Below, in pieces: positions 12,156-21,419 of a stretch of 64,000 nucleotides of DNA. The position numbers were made by a program, and so were the translations under genes. How positions within the stretch are numbered: position 1 is the stretch's first letter; the number at the start of each line of letters is the position of its first letter. The DNA is taken from contig JAWQEG010000279.1 in assembly GCA_033782935.1 (NCBI GenBank), positions 2,194,001-2,258,000 of the forward strand, in the 5' to 3' direction. The notes below the pieces were generated by a model. The model worked only from the letters and a program-made list of their open reading frames with translations. It ran no database searches and was not told the origin of the DNA. This DNA is from Petrolisthes cinctipes (taxonomy: Eukaryota; Arthropoda; Malacostraca; Decapoda; Porcellanidae).

Positions 12156-12303
12156 CTAAAAGATCGATTTTCAGTATGTTTTTGGCCTGTATTTTGAAAA
12201 TACTCTAACACGGAGTAGGCATGTACAGATACCTTCTGGGACCTCTAAATATCGAATTTTCGGGTGTTTTGGGACTGAATTTGAGATATCGATTTATTGG
12301 CAC
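12156..12303 (+). repeat. Monomer type S2 (short, 148 bp), reference copy
   Basis: Type S2 has CAGTATGTTTTTGGCCTG, ACACGGAGTAGG, GATACCTTCTGGGACCTC, TAAATATCGAATTTTC, TTTTGGGACTG, and GATATCGATTT with no 29-bp segment. Its 148 bp is almost exactly the DNA length of a nucleosome core, which is established as about 147 bp; any functional meaning is inference. It carries the 15-bp dyad at 12189-12203 and the best CENP-B-box-like string at 12258-12274. Confidence 0.9.
12258..12274 (+). other. CENP-B-box-like string in S2 monomer
   Basis: TTTCGGGTGTTTTGGGA compared with the core pattern NTTCGNNNNANNCGGGN matches 7 of 9 fixed positions; the fixed A is T and the C of CGGG is T. The string recurs in most short monomers. 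A second 7-of-9 alignment ends at the CGGG of the long-form segment (12104-12120). Neither satisfies the full box, so binding is not supported by sequence alone. Confidence 0.25.
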
Positions 12304-12336
12304 CTAAAATGTCGATTTTTAGCATGTTTTTAGCCT

Positions 12337-12351
12337 ATATTTTGAAAATAT
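12337..12351. other. 15-bp dyad, B-type form
   Basis: ATATTTTGAAAATAT has 7-bp inverted arms around a central G. It is present at the same place in nearly every B monomer. The S and D monomers have GTATTTTGAAAATAC at this place (for example 12189-12203), so the outermost pair changes from A:T to G:C on both sides. C monomers have GAATTTTGAAAATAC, which keeps only the inner 5-bp arms. Short dyads are an established feature of some centromeric satellites; a role here is inference. Confidence 0.7.
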
Positions 12352-12655
12352 TCTAGCACTGTGTAGGCATGTACAGATTGCTTCTGGGACCCCAAAATAT
12401 TGAATTTTCGGGTGTTTTGAGCCTGAATTTGAGATATATACGGGTACAGAAGATACATGCACATATTGACTTTGGGCATCTAAAATATCGATTTTCAGCA
12501 TGTTTTGGGCCTATATTTTGAAAATACTCTAACACTGAGTAGGCATGTACAGATCGCTTCTGGGACCCCAAAATATTGAATTTTCGGGTGTTTTGAGCCT
12601 GAATTTGAGATATAAACGGGTACTGAAGATACATGCACATATTGACTTTGGGCAC

Positions 12656-12803
12656 CAAAAATATCGATTTTCAGCATGTTTTGGGCCTGAATTTTGAAAA
12701 TACTCTAACACGGAGTAGGCATGTACAGATCGCTTCTGGGACCTCTAAATATCGAATTTTCGGGTGTTTTGGGACTGAATTTGAGATATCGATTTTTTGG
12801 CAC
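12656..12803 (+). repeat. C/S2 hybrid monomer (148 bp), reference copy
   Basis: The left part is type C (CAAAAATATCG, GGGCCTGAATTTTG). The right part is type S2 (ACCTC, GGGACTG, no 29-bp segment). The switch lies within the shared stretch between ACACGGAG and CTTCTGGGACC. A fusion of this kind removes 177 bp from a C-S2 pair, turning a 501-bp trimer into a 324-bp dimer. The same type of hybrid occurs at about 11331, 14477, 19446, 24885, 28831, 30823, 31973, 35087, 40626, 54838, 57951 and 60059, each following a B or B-like monomer. Confidence 0.88.
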
Positions 12804-13303
12804 CTAAATTGTCGTTTTTTAGCATGTTTTTAGCCTATATTTTGAAAATATTCTAGCACTGTGTAGGCATGTACAGATTGCTTCTGAGACCCCAAAATAT
12901 TGAATTTTCGGGTGTTTTGAGCCTGAATTTGAGATATAAACGGGTACAGAAGATACATGCACATATTGACTTTGGGCATCTAAAATATCGATTTTCAGCA
13001 TGTTTCGGGCCTGTATTTTGAAAATACTCTAACACTGAGTAGGCATGTACAGATTGCTTCTGGGACCCCAAAATATTGAATTTTCGGGTGTTTTGGGACT
13101 GAATTTGAGATATCGACTTTTTGGCACCTAAAAGATCGATTTTTAGCATGTTTTTAGCCTATATTTTGAAAAAAGTCTAGCACTGAGTAGGCATGTACAG
13201 ATTGCTTCTGGGACCCCAAAATATTGAATTTTCGGGTGTTTTGAGCCTGAATTTGAGATATAAACGGGTACAGAAGATTCATGCACATATTGACTTTGGG
13301 CAT
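12656..13303. repeat. 648-bp double dimer, copy 2
   Basis: Repeat of 11331-11978 at 1325-bp spacing. The intervening 677 bp (11979-12655) is C, S2, B and a D/B hybrid. Small differences include TGTTTCGGGCC near 13003 and AAGATTCATGC near 13275. The following D monomer (13304) matches 12480 rather than the C monomer at 11979, so the right junction is a second recombination point. Confidence 0.87.
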
Positions 13304-13480
13304 CTAAAATATCGATTTTCAGCATGTTTTGGGCCTATATTTTGAAAATACTCTAACACTGAGTAGGCATGTACAGATCGCTTCTGGGACCCCAAAATAT
13401 TGAATTTTCGGGTGTTTTGAGCCTGAATTTGAGATATAAACGGGTACTGAAGATGCATGCACATATCGACTTTTGTGCAC
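13304..13480 (+). repeat. Monomer type D (long, 177 bp), reference copy
   Basis: Type D starts CTAAAATATCGATTTTCAGC. It usually has TTTTGGGCCTGTATTTTG, ACACTGAGTAGG, GATTGCTTC, ATATTGAATTTTC, TTTTGAGCCTG, GTACTGAAGATGCATGC and the ending TTTTGTGCAC. This copy has GGGCCTATATTTTG and GATCGCTTC, so it is slightly B- and C-like. Type D normally precedes an S1 monomer, as here. Confidence 0.87.
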
Positions 13481-13628
13481 CTAAAAGATCGATTTTCAGT
13501 ATGTTTTGAGCATGTATTTTGAAAATACTCTAACACGGAGTAGGCATGTACAGATCGCTTCTGGGACCCCTAAATATCGAATTTTCGGGTGTTTTGGGAC
13601 TGAATTTGAGATATCGACTTTTTGGCAC
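13481..13628 (+). repeat. Monomer type S1 (short, 148 bp), reference copy
   Basis: Type S1 is short like S2 but has CAGTATGTTTTGAGCATG, GATCGCTTCTGGGACCCC, TAAATATCGAATTTTC and GATATCGACTTTTTGGCAC. It lacks the 29-bp segment. It follows type D and precedes type B in the inferred 1002-bp hexamer. Confidence 0.9.
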
Positions 13629-13799
13629 CTAAAATTTTAGATCGATTTTTAGCATGTTTTTAGCCTATATTGTGAAAATATTCTAGCACTGTACAGATTG
13701 CTTCTGGGACCCCAAAATATTGAATTTTCGGGTGTTTCGAGCCTGAATTTGAGATATAAACGGGTACAGAAGATACATGCACATATTGACTTTGGGCAC
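13629..13799 (+). repeat. B monomer with 5-bp insertion and 10-bp deletion
   Basis: Its start reads CTAAAATTTTAGATCG instead of CTAAAAGATCG, a 5-bp gain that I found nowhere else in the window. It also has CACTGTACAG in place of CACTGTGTAGGCATGTACAG, a 10-bp loss bounded by TGT. Net length is 171 bp (176+5-10). Confidence 0.85.
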
Positions 13800-16305
13800 C
13801 AAAAATATCGATTTTCAGCATGTTTTGGGCCTGAATTTTGAAAATACTCTAACACGGAGTAGGCATGTACAGATCGCTTCTGGGACCCCAAAATATCGAA
13901 TTTTCGGGTGTTTAGGGCCAGAATTTGAGATATAAACGGGTTCAGAAGATGCATGCACAAATCGACTTTTGGGCACCTAAAAGATCGATTTTCAGTATGT
14001 TTTTGGCCTGTATTTTGAAAATACTCTAACACTGAGTAGGCATGTACAGATACCTTCTGGGACCTCTAAATATCGAATTATCGGGTGTTTTGGGACTGAA
14101 TTTGAGATATCGATTTTTTGGCACCTAAAATGTCGATTTTTAGCATGTTTTTAGCCTATATTTTGAAAATATTCTAGCACTGTGTAGGCATGTACAGATT
14201 GCTTCTGGGACCCCAAAATATTGAATTTTCGGGTGTTTTGAGCCTGAATTTGAGATATAAACGGGTACAGAAGATACATGCACATATTTACTTTGGGCAT
14301 CTAAGATATCGATTTTCAGCATGTTTTGGGCCTGTATTTTGAAAATACTCTAACACTGAGTAGGCATGTACAGATTGCTTCTGGGACCCCAAAATATTGA
14401 ATTTTCGGGTGTTTTGAGCCTGAATTTGAGATATAAACGGGTACAGAAGATACATGCACATTTTGACTTTGGGCACCAAAAATATCGATTTTCAGCATGT
14501 TTTGGGCCTGAATTTTGAAAATACTCTAACACGGAGTAGGCATGTACAGATACTTTCTGGGACCTCTAAATATCGAATTTTCGGGTGTTTTGGGACTGAA
14601 TTTGATATATCGATTTTTTGGCACCTAAAATGTCGATTTTTAGCATGTTTTTAGCCTATATTTTGAAAATATTCTAGCTCTGTGTAGGCATGTACAGATT
14701 GCTTCTGGGACCCCAAAATATTGAATTTTCGGGTGTTTTGAGCCTGAATATGAGATATAAACGGGTACAGAAGATACCTGCACATATTGACTTTGGGCAT
14801 CTAAAATATCGATTTTCAGCATGTTTTGGGCCTGTATTTTGAAAATACTCTAACACTGAGTAGGCATGTACAGATTGCTTCTGGGACCCCAAAATATTGA
14901 ATTTTCGGGTGTTCTGAGCCTGAATTTGAGATATAAACGGGTACTGAAGATGCATGCACATATCGACTTTTGTGCATATAAAAGATCGATTTTCAGTATG
15001 TTTTGAGCATGTATTTTGAAAATACTCTAACACGGAGTAGGCATGTACAGATCGCTTCTGGGACCCCTAAATATCGAATTTTCGGGTGTTTTGGGACTGA
15101 ATTTGCGATATCGACTTTTTGGCACCTAAAAGATCGAATTTTAGCATGTTTTTAGCCTATATTTTGAAAATATTCTAGCACTGAGTAGGCATGTACAGAT
15201 TGCTTCTGGGACCCCAAAATATTGAATTTTCGGGTGTTTTGAGCCTGAATTTGAGATATAAACGGGTACAGAAGATGCATGCACATATCGACTTTTGGGC
15301 ACCTAAAAGATCGATTTTCAGTATGTTTTTGGCCTGTATTTTGAAAATACTCTAACACGGAGTAGGCATGTACAGATACCTTCTGGGACCTCTAAATATC
15401 GAATTTTCGGGTGTTTTGGGACTGAATTTGAGATATAAACGGGTACAGAAGATGCATGCACATATCGACTTTTGGGCACCTAAAAGATCGATTTTCAGTA
15501 TGTTTTTGGCCTGTATTTTGAAAATACTCTAACACGGAGTAGGCATGTACAGATACCTTCTGGGACCTCTAAATATCGAATTTTCGGGTGTTTTGAAACG
15601 GAATTTGATATATCGATTTTTTGGCACCTAAAATGTCGATTTTTAGCATGTTTTTAGCCTATATTTTGAAAATATTCTAGCACTGTGTAGGCATTTACAG
15701 ATTGCTTCTGGGACCCCAAAATATTGAATTTTCGGGTGTTTTGAGTCTGAATTTGAGATATAAACGGGTACAGAAGATACATGCACATATTGACTTTGGG
15801 CATCTAAAACATCGATTTTCAGCATGTATTGGGCCTGTATTTTGAAAATTCTCTAACACTGAGTAGGCATGTACAGATTGCTTCTGGGACCCCAAAATAT
15901 TGAATTTTCGGGTGTTTTGAGCCTGAATTTGAGATATAAACGGGTACTGAAGATGCATGCACATATCGACTTTTGTGCACCTAAAAGATCGATTTTCAGT
16001 ATGTTTTGAGCATGTATTTTGAAAATACTCTAACACGGAGTAGGCATGTACAGATTGCTTCTGGGACCCCTAAATATCGAATTTTCGGGTGTTTTGGGAC
16101 TGAATTTGAGATATCGACTTTTTGGCAAATAAAAGATCGATTTTTAGCATGTTTTTAGCCTATATTTTGAAAATATTCTAGCACTGAGTAGGCATGTACA
16201 GATTGCTTCTGGGACCCCAAAATATTGAATTTTCGGGTGTTTTGAGCCTGAATTTGAGATATAAACGGGTACAGAAGATGCATGCACATATCGACTTTTG
16301 GGCAC

Positions 16306-16437
16306 CTAAAAGATCGATTTTCAGTATGTTTTTGGCCTGTATTTTGAAAATACTCTAACACTGAGTAGGCATGTACAGATACCTTCTGGGACCCCTAAAT
16401 ATCGAATTTTCGGGTGTTTTGGGTCTGAATTTGGCAC
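16306..16437 (+). repeat. Short monomer with 16-bp deletion (copy 1)
   Basis: The end reads CTGAATTTGGCACC instead of a full GAATTTGAGATATCGAC...TTTTTGGCACC. Sixteen bases are lost between two TTTG motifs, one of which remains. Length is 132 bp. It recurs in the other two HOR copies and also has GGGTCTG instead of GGGACTG. Confidence 0.88.
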
Positions 16438-16605
16438 CTAAAAGATCGATTTTTAGCATGATTTTAGCCTATATTTTGAAAATATTCTAGCACTGAGTAC
16501 AGATTGCTTCTGGGACCCCAAAATATTGAATTTTCGGGTGTTTTGAGCCTGAATTTGAGATATAAACGGGTACAGAAGATACATGCACATATTGACTTTG
16601 GGCAC
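16438..16605 (+). repeat. B monomer with 8-bp deletion, GTA-flanked (three copies)
   Basis: Reads ACTGAGTACAGATTG in place of ACTGAGTAGGCATGTACAG. Eight bases are lost between two GTA motifs, giving 168 bp. It also has AGCATGATTTTAGCC. It recurs at 22555-22722 and 27503-27670. Confidence 0.87.
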
Positions 16606-17106
16606 CAAAAATATCGATTTTCAGCATGTTTTGGGCCTGAATTTTGAAAATACTCTAACACGGAGTAGGCATGTACAGATCGCTTCTGGGACCCCAAAAT
16701 ATCGAATTTTCGGGTGTTTAGGGCCAGAATTTGAGATATAAAAGGGTACAGAAGATGCATGCACATATTGACTTTGGGCATCTAAAATATCGATTTTCAG
16801 CATGTTTTGGGCCTGTATTTAGAAAATACTCTAACACTGAGAAAGCATGTACAGATTGCTTCTGGGACCCCAAAATATTGAATTTTCGGGTGTTTTGAGC
16901 CTGAATTTGAGATATAAACGGGTACTGAAGATGCATGCACATATCGACTTTTGTGCACCTAAAAGATCGATTTTTAGTATGTTTTCAGCATGTATTTTGA
17001 AAATACTCTAACACGGAGTAGGCATGTACAGATCGCTTCTGGGACCCCTAAATATCGAATTTTCGGGTGTTTTGGGACTGAATTTGAGATATCGACGTTT
17101 TGGCAC

Positions 17107-17264
17107 CTAAAATATCGATTTTTAGCATGTTTTTAGCCTATATTTTGAAAATATTTTAGCACTGAGTACTGGGACCCCAAAATATTGAATTTTCGGGTGT
17201 TTTGAGCCTGAATTTGAGATATAAACGGGTACAGAAGATACATGCACATATTGACTTTGGGCAC
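17107..17264 (+). repeat. B monomer with 18-bp deletion (three copies)
   Basis: Reads TTTTAGCACTGAGTACTGGG, joining GAGTA directly to CTGGG, so the usual GGCATGTACAGATTGCTT is absent. Length is 158 bp (176-18). It recurs at 23224-23381 and 28172-28329 at the HOR offsets. Confidence 0.87.
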
Positions 17265-18090
17265 CAAAAATATCGATTTTCAGCATGTTTTGGGCCTGAA
17301 TTTTGAAAATACTCTAACACGGAGTAGGCATGTACAGATCGCTTCTGGGACCCCAAAATATCGAATTTTCGGGTGTTTAGGGCCAGAATTTGAGATATAA
17401 ACGGGTACAGAAGATGCATGCACATATCGACTTTTGGGCACCTAAAAGATCGATTTTCAGTATGTTTTTGGCCTGTATTTTGAAAATACTCTAACACGGA
17501 GTAGGCATGTACAGATACCTTCTGGGACCTCTAAATATCGAATTTTCCGGTGTTTTGGGACTGAATTTGAGATATCGATTTTTTGGCACCTAAAATGTCG
17601 ATTTTTAGCATGTTTTTAGCCTATATTTTGAAAATATTCTAGCACTGTGTAGGCATGTACAGATTGCTTCTGGGACCCCAAAGTATTGAATTTTCGGGTG
17701 TTCTGAGCCTGAATTTGAGATATAAACGGGTACAGAAGATACATGCACATATTGACTTTGGGCATCAAAAATATCGATTTTCAGCATGTTTTGGGCCTGT
17801 ATTTTGAAAATACTCTAACACTGAGTAGGCATATACAGATTGCTTCTGGGACCCCAAAATATTGAATTTTCGGGTGTTTTGAGCCTGAATTTGAGATATA
17901 AACGGGTACTGAAGATGCATGCACATATCGACTTTTGGGCACCTAAAAGATCGATTTTCAGTATGTTTTTGGCCTGTATTTTGAAAATACTCTAACACGG
18001 AGTAGGCATGTACAGATACCTTCTGGGACCTCTAAATATCGAATTTTCGGGTGTTTTGGGACTGAATTTGAGATATCGATTTTTTGGCAC

Positions 18091-18768
18091 CTAAAATGTC
18101 GATTTTTAGCATGTTTTTAGCCTATATTTTGAAAATATTCTAGCACTGTGTAGGCATGTACAGATTGCTTCTGGGACCCAAAAAATATTGAATTTTCGGG
18201 TGTTTTGAGCCTGAATTTGAGATATAAACGGGTACAGAAGATACATGCACATATTGACTTTGGGCATCTAAAATATCGATTTTCAGCATGTTTTGGGCCT
18301 GTATTTTGAAAATACTCTAACACTGAGTAGGCATGTACAGATTGCTTCTGGGACCCCAAAATATTGAATTTTCTGGTGTTTTGAGCCTGAATTTGAGATA
18401 TAAACGGGTACAGAAGATACATGCACATATTGACTTTGGGCACCAAAAATATCGATTTTCAGCATGTTTTGGGCCTGAATTTTGAAAATACTCTAACACG
18501 GAGTAGGCATGTACAGATCGCTTCTGGGACCCCAAAATATCGAATTTTCGTGTTTTTAGGGCCAGAATTTGAGATATAAACGGGTACAGAAGATGCATGC
18601 ACATATCGACTTTTGGGCACCTAAAAGATCGATTTTCTGTATGTTTTTGGCCTGTATTTTGAAAATACTCTAACACGGAGTAGGCATGTACAGATACCTT
18701 CTGGGACCTCTAAATATCGAATTTTCGGGTGTTTTGTGACTGAATTTGAGATATCGATTTTTTGGCAC
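18091..18768. repeat. Four-monomer segment present only in HOR copy 1
   Basis: Composed of B (18091-18267, 177 bp owing to one extra A), D/B hybrid (18268-18443), C (18444-18620) and S2 (18621-18768), 678 bp in all. In copy 2 the flanking S2 and B monomers are joined directly near 24208. Both segment ends sit at an S2-to-B boundary, as expected for out-of-register exchange between equivalent monomers. Confidence 0.88.
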
Positions 18769-20576
18769 CTAAAATGTCGATTTTTAGCATGTTTTTAGCC
18801 TATATTTTGAAAATATTCTAGAACTGTCTAGGCATATACAGATTGCTTCTGGGACCCCAAAATATTGAATTTTCGGGTGTTTTGAGCCTGAATTTGAGAT
18901 ATAAACGTGTACAGAAGATACATGCACATATTGACTTTTGGCATCTAAAATATCGATTTTCAGCATGTTTTGGGCCTGTATTTTGAAAATACTCTAACAC
19001 TGAGTAGGCATGTACAGATTGCTTCTGGGACCCCAAAATATTGAATTTTCGGGTGTTTTGAGCCTGAATTTGAGATATAAACGGGTACTGAAGATGCATG
19101 CACATATCGACTTTTGTGCACCTAAAAGATCGATTTTCAGTATGTTTTGAGCATGTATTTTGAAAATACTCTAAAACGGAGTAGGCATGTACAGATCGCT
19201 TCTGGGACCCCTAAATATCGAATTTTCGGGTGTTTTGGGACTGAATTTGAGATATCGACTTTTTGGCACCTAAAAGATCGATTTTTAGTATGTTTTTAGC
19301 CTATATTTTGAAAATATTCTAGCACTGAGTAGGCATGTACAGATTGCTTCTGGGACCCCAAAATATTGAATTTTCGGGTGTTTTGAGCCTGAATTTGAGA
19401 TATAAACGGGTACAGAAGATACATGCACATATTGACTTTGGGCACCAAAAATATTGATTTTCAGCATGTTTTGGGCCTGAATTTTGAAAATACTCTAACA
19501 CGGAGTAGGCATGTACAGATACCTTCTGGGACCTCTAAATATCGAATTTTCGGGTGTTTTGGGACTGAATTTGAGATATCGATTTTTTGGCACCTAAAAT
19601 GTCGATTTTTAGCATGTTTTTAGCCTATATTTTGAAAATATTCTAGCACAGTACAAATTGCTTCTGGGACCCCAAAATATTGAATTTTCGGGTGTTTTGA
19701 GCCTGAATTCGAGATATAAATGGGTACAGAAGATACATGCACATATTGACTTTGGGCATCTAAAATATCGATTTTCAGTATGTTTTGGGCCTGTATTTTG
19801 AAAATACTCTAACACTGAGTAGGCATGTACAGATTGCTTCTCGGACCCCAAAATATTGAATTTTCGGGTGTTTTGAGCCTGAATTTGAGATATAAACGGG
19901 TACTGAAGATGAGTGCACATATCGACTTTTGTGCACCTAAAAGATCGATTTTCAGTATGTTTTGAGCATGTATTTTGAAAATACTCTAAAACGGAGTAGG
20001 CATGTACAGATCGCTTCTGGGACCCCTAAATATCGAATTTTCGGGTGTTTTGGGACTGAATTTGAGATATCGACTTTTTGACACCTAAAAGATCGATTTT
20101 TAGCATGTTTTTAGCCTATATTTTTGAAAATATTCTAACACTGTACAGATTGCTTCTGGGACACCAAAATATTAAATTTCCGGGTGTTTTGAGCCTGAAT
20201 TTGAGATATAAACGGGTACAGAAGATATATTCACATATTGACTTTGGGCATCTAAAATATCGATTTTCAGCATGTTTTGGGCCTGTATTTTGAAAATACT
20301 CTAACACTGAGTAGGCATGTACAGATTGCTTCTGGGACCCCAAAATATTGAATTTTCGGGTGTTTTGAGCCTGAATTTGAGATATAAACGGGTACTGAAG
20401 ATGCATGCACATATCGACTTTTGTGCACCTAAAAGATCGATTTTCAGTATGTTTTGAGCATGTATTTTGAAAATACTCTAACACGGAGTAGGCATGTACA
20501 GATCGCTTCTGGGACCCCTAAATATCGAATTTTCGGGGGTTTTGGGACTGAATTTGAGATATCGACTTTTTGGCAC

Positions 20577-21066
20577 TTGAAAGATCGATTTTTAGCATGT
20601 TTTTAGCCTATATTTTGAAAATTTTCAATCACTGTACAGATTGCTTCTGGGACCCCAAAATATTGAATTTTTGGGTGTTTTGAGCCTGAATTTGAGATAT
20701 AAACGGGTATAGAAGATGCATGCACATATTTACTTTGGGCATCTAAAATATCGATTTTCTGCATGTTTTGGGCCTGTATTTTGAAAATACTCTAACACTG
20801 AGTAGGCATGTACAGATTGCTTCTGGGACCCCAAAATATTGAATTTTCGGGTGTTTTGAGCCTGAATTCGAGATATAAACGGGTACAGAAGATACATGCA
20901 CATATTGACTTTGGGCACCAAAAATATCGATTTTCAATATGTTTTGAGCATGTATTTTGAAAATACTCTAACACGGAGTAGGCATGTACAGATCGCTTCT
21001 GGGACCCCTAAATATCGAATTTTCGGGTGTTTTGGGACTGAATTTGAGATATCGACTTTTTGGCAC
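20577..21066. repeat. Three-monomer segment lost from copy 2, kept in copy 3
   Basis: B variant (20577-20742, 166 bp), D/B hybrid (20743-20918) and C/S1 hybrid (20919-21066), 490 bp. The B variant begins CTTGAAAGATCG and contains ATTTTCAATCACTG. Copy 2 keeps its CTTGAAAG start (about 26015) joined to the next B monomer. Copy 3 retains most of the rest at about 29400-29830. Confidence 0.87.
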
Positions 21067-21419
21067 CTAAAAGATCGATTTTTAGCATGTTTTTAGCCTA
21101 TATTTTGAAAATATTCTTGCACTGTGTAGGCATGTACAGATTGCTTCTGGGACCCCAAAATATTGAATTTTCGGGTGTTTTGAGCCTGAATTTGAGATAT
21201 AAACGGGTACAGAAGATACATGCACATATTGACTTTGGGCACCAAAAATATCGATTTTCAGCATGTTTTGGGCCTGAATTTTGAAAATACTCTAACACGG
21301 AGTAGGCATGTACAGATCGCTTCTGGGACCCCAAAATATCGAATTTTCGTGTGTTTAGGGCCAGAATTTGAGATATAAACGGGTGCAGAAGATGCATGCA
21401 CATATCGACTTTTGGGCAC

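Larger units (their letters stand above)
13304..15302. repeat. Twelve monomers close to the ancestral hexamer order
   Basis: Boundary counting gives D 13304, S1 13481, B 13629, C 13800, S2 13977, B 14125, D/B 14301, C/S2 14477, B 14625, D 14801, S1 14978 and a B/C hybrid 15126-15302. The run B-C-S2-B-D with flanking S1 is the clearest display of the inferred hexamer. Private marks include TGTGCATATAAAAG near 14971 and GATCGAATTTTAG near 15132. No coding content. Confidence 0.85.
15303..21419. repeat. Long higher-order repeat, copy 1 (6117 bp)
   Basis: First and longest of three tandem copies. It holds two segments that copy 2 lacks: 18091-18768 (678 bp; B, D/B, C, S2) and 20577-21066 (490 bp; B, D/B, C/S1). 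Landmarks shared by the copies are a 132-bp short monomer (16306-16437), a B monomer with 8 bp missing (16438-16605), a B monomer with 18 bp missing (17107-17264), and CAGTACAAATTG near 19647. An extra T at about 20118 explains the last base of the length difference from copy 2 (678+490+1=1169). Confidence 0.93.

Noticed and set aside
13629..13640. Possible mobile-element insertion at the 5-bp gain CTAAAATTTTAGATCG
   Set aside because: Only five bases are added, with no terminal repeats or target-site duplication; a small slippage or repair event is enough.
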